A stretch of 64,000 nt of DNA from the NCBI GenBank assembly GCA_000720375.1, contig JOAA01000016.1, positions 62,001-126,000 on the forward strand, in the 5' to 3' direction. This DNA is from Rhodococcus rhodnii. GTDB lineage: Bacteria > Actinomycetota > Actinomycetes > Mycobacteriales > Pseudonocardiaceae. Position 1 is the stretch's first letter, and each line of letters begins with the position of its first letter. Shown here in pieces: positions 1 through 7,812 of the stretch. The translations under genes and the position numbers were made by a program. Under the pieces are notes generated by a model. It saw only the letters and a program-made list of their open reading frames with translations, had not been told where the DNA came from and made no database searches.

Positions 1-268
1 CATGGCCCTCGATGAACCGATACGCGGCCCAGCCACCGACGACCCACCGGCCGTCCGTGCTCCTTAACGGGCGCCCGATACGCAGGCCGGGGACGTGCAG
101 TTCGCCCAGGGCCTTCGCGACCCATGCGGCTTCGGCGGGGCTGCTGGCCGGCTTGAAGGCGCCGTCCCCGCATCGCCACATCGGACCGGCGTCAATCAAC
201 TCCGGCTCCGCGTCCCTGGCGCCGAACGCGGCGCGGACGTGTGGTGGAGGCGGCTTCGGAGTACCCAT
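1..268 (-). CDS. TIGR02569-like conserved actinobacterial protein, N-terminal part
   Basis: The frame is open from an ATG at 268 to the window edge, so only the first 89 residues are present. The protein opens MGTPKPPPPHVRAAFGARD and continues with WRCGDGAFKPASSPAEAAWV and GRWVVGGWLAAYRFIEG. This resembles the uncharacterised actinobacterial TIGR02569 family, which follows moeZ in mycobacteria (Rv3205c next to Rv3206c). The same order here, downstream of moeZ on the same strand, supports the call. No function is assigned. The upstream codons are open but offer no ATG or GTG in frame nearby, so 268 is the best start. Confidence 0.7.
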   Translation of the reverse strand, partial: MGTPKPPPPHVRAAFGARDAEPELIDAGPMWRCGDGAFKPASSPAEAAWVAKALGELHVPGLRIGRPLRSTDGRWVVGGWAAYRFIEGH

Positions 269-325
269 CGGCAGGCACGCTACCGCGTCCCGGGCCGATA
301 GCCAGCCCCGCCACGCCTTCTTCTT

Positions 326-373
326 CCTCGTGAGTGTTTTGGCCGGTTAGAACCGGCCAAAACACTCACGAGG
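326..373. terminator. 23-bp perfect inverted repeat after moeZ
   Basis: Two perfectly complementary 23-nt arms (326-348 and 351-373) are separated by only AG. The left arm starts CCTCGTGAGTGTTTTGGCCG. The hairpin begins 2 bp past the moeZ stop codon and lies before the next gene on the same strand. There is no U tract, so it would be an actinobacterial stem-only terminator or a dispersed palindromic repeat. The role is inferred. Confidence 0.6.
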
Positions 374-374
374 C

Positions 375-1556
375 TCAGTACGTCGGCAGGCTCGGGTCCA
401 CGTCCCTGGCCCAGCCGAGGACACCGCTGCCCACGTGCACCGCGTCGGCGAACCCGGCCTTGTGCAACGCGGCGAGCGCCTCGGCCGACCGCGCACCGGA
501 CTTGCAGTGCAGCACGATCGGCTTGTCCTGCGGCAACTGCGCCAACGCCTCGCCGGACAGGATCCGGTCCTTGGGAATCAGCACCGCGCCCGGGATCGAC
601 ACGATCTCGTACTCGTGCGGCTCGCGGACGTCGATCAGCGCGAAGTTGTCGCCCCGGTCGAACTTTTCCTTCAGTTCGCGCGGGGTGATCGTCGAACCCG
701 CCGCTGCCTTCTGGGCGTCATCCGACACGACACCGCAGAACGCGTCGTAGTCGATCAGCTCCGTGATCTTCGGGCTTTCCGGGTCCTTGCGGATCTTGAT
801 CGTCCGGTAGGACATCTCCAGTGCGTCGTAGACCATCAGCCGGCCCAGCAGTGGCTCGCCGATGCCGGTCAGCAGCTTGATCGCTTCGGTCACCATGATC
901 GAACCGATCGACGCGCAGAGCACGCCGAGCACTCCGCCTTCCGCGCACGACGGGACCATGCCGGGAGGCGGGGGCTCCGGGTAGAGATCGCGGTAGTTCA
1001 GGCCTTGGCCGTTCGGGGCGTCTTCCCAGAAGACGCTCACCTGGCCTTCGAACCTGAAGATCGAGCCCCAGACGTACGGCTTGCCCAGCAGCACCGCGGC
1101 GTCGTTCACCAGGTACCGGGTCGCGAAGTTGTCCGTGCCGTCCAGGATCAGGTCGTAGTCACGGAAGATGTCCAGCGCGTTTTCCGAGTTCAGGTGCGCC
1201 TCGTGCAGGTTCACCTTGACGAACGGGTTGATCTCCGCGATCGACTCGCGGGCCGACACCGCCTTCGGCTTGCCCACGTCCGATACGCCGTGGATCACCT
1301 GGCGCTGCAGGTTCGACTCGTCCACCACGTCGAAGTCCACGATCCCGAGCGTGCCGACTCCCGCGGCCGCCAGGTACAGCAGCGCCGGGCTGCCCAGGCC
1401 GCCTGCACCGACGACCAGCACGCGAGCGTTCTTCAGTCGCTTCTGACCGTCGACTCCAACATCTGGGATGATCAGGTGCCTGCTGTAGCGGGCCACCTCG
1501 TCCTTGGTCAGCTCCGCAGCGGGCTCTACCAGCGGCGGCAGCGAACTACTGGGCAT
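375..1556 (-). CDS. moeZ: MoeZ/MoeB-type adenylyltransferase-sulfurtransferase
   Basis: The protein has 393 residues: an N-terminal ThiF/MoeB adenylation domain and a C-terminal rhodanese domain. The nucleotide-binding loop GAGGLGSP is at about residues 50-57. The family sequence YPEPPPPGMVPSCAEGG lies mid-protein. The rhodanese active-site loop HCKSGARS places the persulfide cysteine at C351. Proteins of this type adenylate the C-terminal glycine of small ubiquitin-like sulfur carriers (MoaD, ThiS, CysO type) and convert it to a thiocarboxylate in the cytoplasm. The gene sits between DUF3152 and TIGR02569 homologues, as in M. tuberculosis. The upstream DUF3152 gene ends 74 bp away, so co-transcription is likely. 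Confidence 0.93.
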   Translation of the reverse strand: MPSSSLPPLVEPAAELTKDEVARYSRHLIIPDVGVDGQKRLKNARVLVVGAGGLGSPALLYLAAAGVGTLGIVDFDVVDESNLQRQVIHGVSDVGKPKAVSARESIAEINPFVKVNLHEAHLNSENALDIFRDYDLILDGTDNFATRYLVNDAAVLLGKPYVWGSIFRFEGQVSVFWEDAPNGQGLNYRDLYPEPPPPGMVPSCAEGGVLGVLCASIGSIMVTEAIKLLTGIGEPLLGRLMVYDALEMSYRTIKIRKDPESPKITELIDYDAFCGVVSDDAQKAAAGSTITPRELKEKFDRGDNFALIDVREPHEYEIVSIPGAVLIPKDRILSGEALAQLPQDKPIVLHCKSGARSAEALAALHKAGFADAVHVGSGVLGWARDVDPSLPTY

Positions 1557-1630
1557 CGACTCCTCCTAAGCGTCTATCCCAATCCAACACCGCGAAGGCC
1601 CGTTAGCTTCCGAATGCCCACAATGCGGGA

Positions 1631-2722
1631 TCAGCCCGCCGGCTTGCCCTGCGGGTTGGGCCACGGGTTGATCTTGCAGACCTTCCCGTCCGCCTTCACC
1701 GGGTCCCGCGTGCCCGGGACAGCGTCGTTGAGCTGGGCAACGTAGTCGTTGTTCACGCCGAACGTCTGCTGCATCATCACCGGCGCCAGCCCGTCGGCCT
1801 GCGCGCAGCCTTCGTGGCCACGGCCGAACGCGTGACCAACCTCATGGTTGATGGCGTAGATCCGGTAGCTGCCGATGTCCCCGTTGAACGCCAACGCGCC
1901 ACGCACCCAACGGGCGAGGTTGATGACAACCCTGCCGTCACGTGACAACCGGCACGACGACTCGTACGGAATCGTGCGCCCACAGAGTTTGTGGGTCGTC
2001 TCGGGCGTGGTCAGCGAGATCCGCACCTGCGGCTTGTCCGCGACGCGCTGCACGGCGATCCGGGGATCGCTGGTCCAGCCGCGCGGCTCGGCCAGTGTCT
2101 TTTCGACCAGGCCGGCGAACGCGTCGTCCCCGCCGCCCATCTCGGCGGCGTTGATGCCGTTCTCGACTTCGATCGTGTACGTGTACGTCTGCTTCGTGCC
2201 CTGGCCGACCTTCTGGCCGCTGCCTGGGATCACCCGGAAGGTCTCGGCGCCCGCCTGCGTGTAGTCACTGCCGGGCGGCAGTTCCGCGGTCGGGATCTTG
2301 GCGTCGATCGGGGTCACCGGCCGCTCGGTGGCGTCCGGCGTGTCCGTCGGAACCTCGTTGCTGCCACCGAAAGCGTCCGCGGCCACCCCGGTGTTGGACA
2401 CCTGCGCCTCGCTGGGCGGCCCGGCCTTGGTGGTGTCCCACACCACCAGCGCGGTGATCACCAGCAAGATCGGGATCGCGTACAGCCGCCACCCGTAGAC
2501 GGCCAGCAGACCGCGCTTCTTGACCGGCGGAAGCCGTCGGAAGGACTCCTCGGCGTTCTGCTCGTCCGGTTGCCACGCCGCGGCGAGCGGTTCGCCGGAC
2601 ACGCGGCGAGCACCACGCTCGTACCGATCATCAGCCACGCGGCGGCCAAGTGGTCCACGCGGTGCTCCGGAGCGTGACCTTTTCGGCGGCGAAACGTCTC
2701 CTCCTTGGGTCTTCCGGCTCAC
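1631..2722 (-). CDS. DUF3152 membrane-anchored metzincin-like protein
   Basis: This 363-residue homologue of Rv3207c has a basic N-terminus, one membrane segment at about residues 80-100 (GWRLYAIPILLVITALVVW), and an acid/Pro-rich linker. Its C-terminal domain carries HEVGHAFGRGH near residue 293. This matches the HExxHxxGxxH zinc-binding pattern of metzincin proteases, and VMM about 20 residues later could be a Met-turn. The catalytic domain should lie outside the membrane. The family has no assigned substrate that I know of. The start is GTG at 2722. An AAGGAGG lies just inside the frame, so a slightly later start is possible. Confidence 0.85.
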   Translation of the reverse strand: MSRKTQGGDVSPPKRSRSGAPRGPLGRRVADDRYERGARRVSGEPLAAAWQPDEQNAEESFRRLPPVKKRGLLAVYGWRLYAIPILLVITALVVWDTTKAGPPSEAQVSNTGVAADAFGGSNEVPTDTPDATERPVTPIDAKIPTAELPPGSDYTQAGAETFRVIPGSGQKVGQGTKQTYTYTIEVENGINAAEMGGGDDAFAGLVEKTLAEPRGWTSDPRIAVQRVADKPQVRISLTTPETTHKLCGRTIPYESSCRLSRDGRVVINLARWVRGALAFNGDIGSYRIYAINHEVGHAFGRGHEGCAQADGLAPVMMQQTFGVNNDYVAQLNDAVPGTRDPVKADGKVCKINPWPNPQGKPAG

Positions 2723-2773
2723 GGCATACAGGGTGCCACATCACTCTCTGATAACGAATGCGCGACTCGGCGA

Positions 2774-3751
2774 CTACCAGGTTCCGTTTCGTTCTGCCTC
2801 GAAAAGGCCGAGCGCTGCCCGGGCGACCGTCTCTGGCCGCTCCATTTGCGCGACATGACCGGTTTTCGGCAGCACCAGCAGCCGCCCTTTCGGCAGCAGC
2901 CGAGCGGTCCGCGGGGCCTTACGGACAGTCACCAGCTTGTCCGCGGCGCCCCAGATCACGAGCGTCGGCGCGGTGATCTGCGGAACGATCCGCCACAACG
3001 ACTGCGACGGCGGCACGAGCCAAGCCCGGAACAGCCCGAGCGTCGTGGCCATCAAGGCTTGCGCGGCCCACGCGATCTTGGCGCGTTCGGCGAACTCGGC
3101 CGCCGTCTCCTCCATCCGGTGCGGTGGAACGAGCGAGGGGTTCGCGAAACACAACTTGACCAGCTGCTGAGCGCGCTGCATCGGCGTCAGGGCGGCGAGC
3201 TGACGGCGGAAGCGCGGCCCGATGAACGGCAGCATCGCGAACGGGATCCGTGGATCGGACATCCGGTTGGGGAACGGCCGCAGGTCTGGCACCGCGGGCG
3301 AGACCAGCGTCAACGTCTTCACCAGGTCGGGATGCCGGGCCGCGAGGAGCATCGACACGGCGCCACCCATCGAGTTGCCGAACAGGTGCACCGGGCCGTG
3401 GTCCAGGCCACGCATGAACTTGGCCAGCGTCTCGACGTGATCGGCAAGATCGAAACGGTATCCCTCGGGCGGCTCGGACTGCCCCGCACCGGGCAGATCC
3501 ACTGCTATCCCCTGTGCGTGCAGCGACAGCTGGGCGGCCAGATCTGTCCAGTTCTTCGACGACCCGCCGAGGCCGTGCACGTAGAACGCTGTCTCCTCGG
3601 CCGGGCCCGGTGTCCTGCGGATGTGCAGCCGCACGCCGCCCGCTTCGACGTGCTCACCCGGCCACGGCAGCCGGGTGGTGTCCAGTGGCGGACGCGGCGC
3701 GTCGGACAGCGGAACTCGGGTCAGCGGGACCCGCTCACTGGTGACGTTCAT
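2774..3751 (-). CDS. alpha/beta hydrolase
   Basis: The protein has 325 residues and a complete alpha/beta-hydrolase core. It shows the oxyanion-hole motif HGLGGSSKNW, the nucleophile elbow GNSMGG, the acid-strand region VIWGAADKLV, and the catalytic His in PKTGHVAQMERP. No signal peptide is evident, so it is probably cytoplasmic. The substrate cannot be told from sequence; esterase, epoxide hydrolase-like or C-C hydrolase activity are all possible. The gene lies 51 bp upstream of the DUF3152 gene on the same strand and is divergent from a TetR regulator 108 bp away. The start is ATG at 3751; an in-frame ATG five codons upstream (3766) is an alternative. Confidence 0.85.
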   Translation of the reverse strand: MNVTSERVPLTRVPLSDAPRPPLDTTRLPWPGEHVEAGGVRLHIRRTPGPAEETAFYVHGLGGSSKNWTDLAAQLSLHAQGIAVDLPGAGQSEPPEGYRFDLADHVETLAKFMRGLDHGPVHLFGNSMGGAVSMLLAARHPDLVKTLTLVSPAVPDLRPFPNRMSDPRIPFAMLPFIGPRFRRQLAALTPMQRAQQLVKLCFANPSLVPPHRMEETAAEFAERAKIAWAAQALMATTLGLFRAWLVPPSQSLWRIVPQITAPTLVIWGAADKLVTVRKAPRTARLLPKGRLLVLPKTGHVAQMERPETVARAALGLFEAERNGTW

Positions 3752-3859
3752 TCGTCCAGTGTGCATGTGCGTCGCGACATCTTCGTGAGGACGAATATCG
3801 AGACTCCGGTCCGTCCGACATACCGGCGAGTAAGGTTTGAAGCGGAGCGAGGAGGCCGT

Positions 3860-4489
3860 ATGTCGGAAACGATGCAGCAGGGCACCAAGAGCGCGCGGCT
3901 GCCCAGGACTGCCCGGCGCGCGCAACTGCTCGCCGCGGCGCAGGACGTGTTCGCCGCCAACGGCTACCACGCTGCCGCGATGGACGAGATCGCGGAGCGC
4001 GCGGGCGTCAGCAAGCCGGTGCTCTACCAGCACTTTCCCGGCAAGCTCGAGCTGTACATGGCGCTGCTGCAGACCCACGCCGACGAACTGATCGCGGGCG
4101 TGACCGGCGCACTCGAGTCCACCACGGACAACAAACTGCGTGTGCAGGCGGCCGTCGGCGCATATTTCGACTTCGTCGACAGCGAAGGCGAGGCGTTCCG
4201 CCTGGTGTTCCAGTCGGACATCCGGGGCGAACCGGTCGTGCACGAGACCATCGAGCGCGCGACCAAAGCCTGTGTGGACGCCATCACCGCGACCATCACC
4301 GCTGACGCGGGTATGGACGAGGAACGCGCGCGGCTGCTCGCGGTCGGCCTGGTCGGCGCCAGCCAGGTCGCGGCCCAGTCGTGGTTGGCCAGCAACCGTC
4401 CGATCGACAAGGCCGAGGCGGTCAAGCTGATCTCGACGCTGGCGTGGCGCGGCATCGGTGGCGGGTACCCGCTGCAGCCGCATTCCTGA
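3860..4489 (+). CDS. TetR-family regulator (Rv3208-like)
   Basis: The 209-residue protein has an N-terminal TetR helix-turn-helix: RRAQLLAAAQDVFAANGYH, then MDEIAERAGVSKPVLYQHF. A helical ligand domain follows. An AGGAGG at about 3849-3854 precedes the ATG at 3860. It is divergent from the alpha/beta hydrolase gene and sits near moeZ and DUF3152 genes, matching the position of Rv3208. The ligand and targets are unknown; the divergent hydrolase is the obvious candidate target. A strong hairpin follows the gene. Confidence 0.9.
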   Translation: MSETMQQGTKSARLPRTARRAQLLAAAQDVFAANGYHAAAMDEIAERAGVSKPVLYQHFPGKLELYMALLQTHADELIAGVTGALESTTDNKLRVQAAVGAYFDFVDSEGEAFRLVFQSDIRGEPVVHETIERATKACVDAITATITADAGMDEERARLLAVGLVGASQVAAQSWLASNRPIDKAEAVKLISTLAWRGIGGGYPLQPHS

Positions 4490-4499
4490 TCTACGAACA

Positions 4500-4535
4500 C
4501 GTCGAGCCCGCGTTTGCCGCGGGCTCGACGCGTTT
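4500..4535 (+). terminator. hairpin terminator after the TetR gene
   Basis: CGTCGAGCCCGCG (4500-4512) and its exact complement (4518-4530) form a 13-bp stem around a 5-nt loop, followed by CGTTTT. It lies between convergent genes and may serve both strands. Confidence 0.8.
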
Positions 4536-4540
4536 TGAGA

Positions 4541-5452
4541 TCAGCGGCCGATCAGGAACGACGCCTTCCACCAGCGCATGCCCGGCGTGCCGACCAGCCC
4601 GGCCTCGTCGAGGAACTTCATGATCCGCTCGCCGGACCACCGCAGCGTCTCCTGGTGGTGCGGGTTCTTCCGCGCGACCTGGGCAGCGTGCTTCGGGTCG
4701 AGCCCGACAGCCTTGTAGACACGCGGGTTGATCAGGCTGCGAGTGATCGCGTACGCCACGATCGCGATCAGGAAGCGCTGGTACGGCAGCTCCCACTTGC
4801 GCAGGTTCTGCATGCCGCGCACCACTTCCTGGCGAGCGAACGTGACGTGCCGGGCCTCTTCCAGGACGTGGATCCGGTTGACCATGCGGACCAGCGGCTG
4901 GACGTTCTCGTCAGCCATGCTCTCGCGCTGGATGCGGTCGAGGATCTCCTCGGCGATCAGGATCGACCCGTACAGCGCGGGGCCGTAACCGATCACCGGC
5001 AGGAGTTTGCCCAACTGCTTGAGGATCGGCGGCGGGCCGTACGCGGGCGCGCCGACTCGCTCGATGGCGCGCGCGAACATCGTCGAGTGCCGGCATTCGT
5101 CGGCGATCTCGGTGAGCGCGTACTGGGCGTGCCGCGTGGTCGGGTCGATCCGGTAGACCTCCTTGAGCAGCATCTGCATCAGCAGGACCTCGAACCAGAT
5201 GCCGTTGCTGGCGACGCTGGCGACCTCGTGCTTGCCGAGCTCGATCCGCTGCTCGGGCGTCAGCTGATCCCACAGTTCGGTGCCGTACAAGGAAATCCGG
5301 TGGTCGGGCGCGTACCGCATGCCTTCCTGGAGCGGCGCGGCCCAGTCGATGTCGACCTCGGGATCGTAGAACTTGTCGGCCGACGAGTTGAGCAGCCGCT
5401 CGGCGGTCTTCTCGCGATCGGAACCCTGGGCAACTCGCAACGCGCGGCTCAT
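4541..5452 (-). CDS. AurF-like diiron oxygenase
   Basis: The 303-residue protein resembles the p-aminobenzoate N-oxygenase (AurF/CmlI) diiron family. Metal-ligand motifs are visible in helices: IELGKHEVASVASNGIWFE, EIADECRHSTMFARAIE and HVLEEARHVTFARQEV. These are the Glu and ExxxH pairs expected of a four-helix-bundle dinuclear iron site. The substrate is unknown, and no biosynthetic cluster surrounds it. The gene is divergent from a TetR regulator, with a perfect 27-bp palindrome between them, so it is very probably that regulator's target. ATG at 5452 is the natural start. Confidence 0.8.
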   Translation of the reverse strand: MSRALRVAQGSDREKTAERLLNSSADKFYDPEVDIDWAAPLQEGMRYAPDHRISLYGTELWDQLTPEQRIELGKHEVASVASNGIWFEVLLMQMLLKEVYRIDPTTRHAQYALTEIADECRHSTMFARAIERVGAPAYGPPPILKQLGKLLPVIGYGPALYGSILIAEEILDRIQRESMADENVQPLVRMVNRIHVLEEARHVTFARQEVVRGMQNLRKWELPYQRFLIAIVAYAITRSLINPRVYKAVGLDPKHAAQVARKNPHHQETLRWSGERIMKFLDEAGLVGTPGMRWWKASFLIGR

Positions 5453-5472
5453 CGGAACACCCCTTTAAGCGT

Positions 5473-5499
5473 TACCAGAAGTAACAGTTACTTCTGGTA
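5473..5499. promoter_or_regulatory. 27-bp palindromic operator between the diiron oxygenase and TetR genes
   Basis: TACCAGAAGTAAC (5473-5485), a central A, then the exact complement (5487-5499). It lies in the 59-bp gap between two divergent starts, 13 bp before the TetR ATG, so binding would block both promoters. Autoregulation by the neighbouring TetR is inferred. Confidence 0.8.
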
Positions 5500-5511
5500 G
5501 CATGCAGCCGC

Positions 5512-6213
5512 ATGGGCGAACGTGTCAAGGGACAAGGCGACGCACGGCGTGAGCGGTGGCGCGAACACCGGGCCGCCCGCCGCGCGGAGTTCGTCGAAGC
5601 GGCGCTTCGCGCACTGGACGAACACGGGCCCGACCTGGGCATGGAGCACGTCGCACAGGCCGCGGGCGTGACCAAACCCGTGCTCTACCGGCACTTCACC
5701 GACAAAGCGGACCTCTTCGTCGCATTGGGACAACGAGGCACGGAAATCCTGTTCGAGCGGCTGATCCCGGCGATCAACCGGGAAGAAGCCCCGGTGCCGC
5801 GGATCCGCAAGAGCCTCGACGCGTTCTTCAGCGTGATCGAGGACTACCCGAACCTCTACCGGCTGCTGGCCCGCCGGTCCTTCGGCGACCGACCGGTGGA
5901 CTCAGACCCGGTGCGCGAAGACAAAGAACTGATCGCCGCGGCCCTGACCAGCCTGCTCGGCGACTACATGCGCGCCCTGAACCTGGACTCAGGGGCGGCC
6001 GAACCATGGGCGTACTCGATCGTCGGCATGGTGCAGACCACCGGTGAATGGTGGCTGGAACGCCGCTCGATGACGCGCGACGCGGTCGTCGAATACCTCA
6101 CCACGATCATCTGGGCCGCGATCGACGGATTCCTGCGCCAGCACAACGTGCAGATCGCGCCCGACAAGCCGTTCGAAGTGAACAAAGTCGTTCAGCTGAG
6201 GAGAATCCAGTGA
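5512..6213 (+). CDS. TetR-family regulator of the diiron oxygenase
   Basis: The 233-residue protein carries the TetR DNA-binding domain after a short basic tail: RAEFVEAALRALDEHG, then MEHVAQAAGVTKPVLYRHF. The remainder is a helical ligand domain ending in a long hydrophobic helix (IIWAAIDGFLRQ). The divergent palindrome at 5473-5499 is probably its operator. The stop overlaps the next gene's GTG start (GTGA), so the two are translationally coupled. Confidence 0.9.
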   Translation: MGERVKGQGDARRERWREHRAARRAEFVEAALRALDEHGPDLGMEHVAQAAGVTKPVLYRHFTDKADLFVALGQRGTEILFERLIPAINREEAPVPRIRKSLDAFFSVIEDYPNLYRLLARRSFGDRPVDSDPVREDKELIAAALTSLLGDYMRALNLDSGAAEPWAYSIVGMVQTTGEWWLERRSMTRDAVVEYLTTIIWAAIDGFLRQHNVQIAPDKPFEVNKVVQLRRIQ

Positions 6214-6512
6214 CCGAGCACGACGAAGAGGGCTACACGGGGCCGGCGACCTTGCTGGTGGGCGACCGTGATTTGGCTGTCGAGGTGGAGTTGCGCGGCT
6301 ACTTCCAGCCGATTGACGGCTACTACCACTGGTATGGCCGGATTCAGGAGAACGCCGAACTCTCGTCGCTGGCCGGCGGGAAGAAGACGGCTGCTCGGGT
6401 GAAGACTCCGCAGGGCGAGGCTTCCGCGGAAGTGTCCGATCCGGACCCTTGGAACAGATACCGCATCACGGGGACGAGCAGGCCCCCGTTCGCAACAGAC
6501 CTGACGACCTGA
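6210..6512 (+). CDS. DUF4873-type small protein
   Basis: This 100-residue protein begins at the GTG that overlaps the TetR stop and opens MTEHDEEGYTGPATLLVGD. Features include YTGPATLLV, EVELRGYFQPIDGYYHWYGR and a late DPWNRYRITGTSRPPF. This pattern resembles DUF4873 domains, which also occur fused to flavin-dependent monooxygenases. Linked to a TetR/diiron oxygenase pair, an accessory role in an oxidation reaction is plausible but not shown. It is soluble and has no signal peptide. Confidence 0.65.
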   Translation: MTEHDEEGYTGPATLLVGDRDLAVEVELRGYFQPIDGYYHWYGRIQENAELSSLAGGKKTAARVKTPQGEASAEVSDPDPWNRYRITGTSRPPFATDLTT

Positions 6513-6517
6513 CCCGC

Positions 6518-6638
6518 GTGTCCACCTTTCCAACACCATGAAATGACCATTCCGGCACCTTGACATCGCATCAGCCATGCGGTCGTGCGATCTCAGGGTG
6601 CCGGAATGTGTGTTTCACCGTGTCGGAAAGGTGGACAC
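6518..6638. repeat. 121-bp nested palindrome built from the 22-bp dispersed repeat
   Basis: The outer arms GTGTCCACCTTTCCAACAC (6518-6536) and GTGTCGGAAAGGTGGACAC (6620-6638) are complementary with one mismatch. The inner arms CATTCCGGCACC (6548-6559) and GGTGCCGGAATG (6597-6608) are perfectly complementary. The element fills the space between two convergent stops. Its right arm closely matches the unit of the tandem array at 29738-30237. It could terminate both transcripts or be a dispersed non-coding element. Confidence 0.75.
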
Positions 6639-6648
6639 GGCGGCTGGG

Positions 6649-6879
6649 TCAGGACTTGACCGAGAAGCCCACCTTGCGCGTGTCGGCGGTGCCGATCTCC
6701 ACGTAAGCGACCCGTCCCGCCGGGATGATGTAGCGACGGCCCTTGTCGTCGACCAGGGTGAGCTGGCCCGCGGGGTTCTTCAGCGCGTCGGCCACCAGCG
6801 CCTCAACCTCGTCGGGCGACAGGTTGCTCGTGAGGAGCAGCTCCCTTGGGCTGTCCACCACGCCGATCTTGACCTCCAC
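6649..6879 (-). CDS. DUF3107 protein (TB9.4-like)
   Basis: The 76-residue protein starts at GTG 6879 and opens MEVKIGVVDSPRELLL. It resembles the short DUF3107 family (Rv3208A/TB9.4), which has predicted alpha/beta structure and unknown function. Mycobacterial gene order (TetR, TB9.4, ferritin-like, rhlE) is kept here. No membrane segment or signal is seen. Confidence 0.85.
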   Translation of the reverse strand: MEVKIGVVDSPRELLLTSNLSPDEVEALVADALKNPAGQLTLVDDKGRRYIIPAGRVAYVEIGTADTRKVGFSVKS

Positions 6880-6919
6880 GCTGACCTCCAGCTTGTGCCT
6901 CTTTGGTGACGACGAAAGG

Positions 6920-7591
6920 TTATCCGAGTCCGAGCGCGGTCATCCGCTTGCCGTGCGCCTGCTGCAACCGCCGGAACAACGCCGCGATTCCCGCGAGATC
7001 ACCGGAGCCCGTCACGATCAACTCCGTCAGCCCGTCCCGTTCCGCCACGATGTACTGGGCCTGCGTCAATCCTTCGCCAAGCAGCCGTCGGCCCCACAGG
7101 GTCAGTCTGTCGCGCAGCGTCCGGTCCGCTTCGCACGCCGCGCGGACTTCGCGCTCAGCGAACGCCGAGTGCCCTGTGTCGGCCAACACATCGAGCACCA
7201 GTTCCTTCGTCGACTCGTCCAGCCAGTGAGCCAGCTGGCTGTAGAGGTCCGCCGCGAGGCCGTCGAAGACGTAGGCCTTCACGATCGACTCGTGCCAGCT
7301 GCGTGGCGGCGTCGACGCGTGGAAGTTCTCGAAGTGCTGGATGAACGGTTCCATCGCCTCGGTCGGCCGTACGCCGTGCGCGGTGAGGTACTGCTCGATC
7401 TTGCTGTAGTGCCCGATCTCGGCCGCCGCCATCACCGACAGCGCCGCGCGCCCTGCCAGGGTCGGCGCGCTGCGGGCGTCCTCGGCCAGCCGGTCGAACG
7501 CCGATAGCTCGCCGTAGGCCAGCACGCCCAGTAGATCAACAACTCCATCCTGTAGCCGTGCGGAGTCCACCACAGAATCAGCCTCGCTCAT
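6920..7591 (-). CDS. ferritin-like fold protein (MiaE-like, Rv3210c-type)
   Basis: The 223-residue, all-helical protein resembles the actinobacterial ferritin-like family related to the tRNA hydroxylase MiaE. Possible metal-ligand helices include [17 protein letters not shown] and the later [15 protein letters not shown], but I cannot confirm a complete diiron set. It is divergent from the DEAD-box helicase gene, as Rv3210c is from rhlE. The start was set at ATG 7591. The reading frame continues upstream, but that stretch has arginine-rich, non-coding-like composition. Confidence 0.78.
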   Translation of the reverse strand: MSEADSVVDSARLQDGVVDLLGVLAYGELSAFDRLAEDARSAPTLAGRAALSVMAAAEIGHYSKIEQYLTAHGVRPTEAMEPFIQHFENFHASTPPRSWHESIVKAYVFDGLAADLYSQLAHWLDESTKELVLDVLADTGHSAFAEREVRAACEADRTLRDRLTLWGRRLLGEGLTQAQYIVAERDGLTELIVTGSGDLAGIAALFRRLQQAHGKRMTALGLG

Positions 7592-7812
7592 GGCGGTGAG
7601 CGTAACGGCAGGACAGCCCAGGTAGACTCGGTGTGACGCCCGGCGTACCCAACGCCGTGAGGCGACGTTGTATGACAGTGACGGCCAAGATCCGTCACGT
7701 GGAGGGTGTGTGCACGCCACGCTGGCCCTCCCGCGCAGGCGCCACCCAGCGCCCAGCAGCGGTCGAGCGGCCCAACCAGGGCAGTGCGCACTGGTAAAGA
7801 GAGGCGATCACC

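Noticed and set aside
12..350. Plus-strand 112-residue frame at the window start
   Set aside because: Antisense to a frame with clear protein-like composition and synteny (TIGR02569-like), and it would end inside the 23-bp palindrome.
3752..4483. Extension of the alpha/beta hydrolase frame through the TetR gene
   Set aside because: The extension is antisense to a well-supported TetR gene and has no family similarity; the hydrolase starts at 3751.
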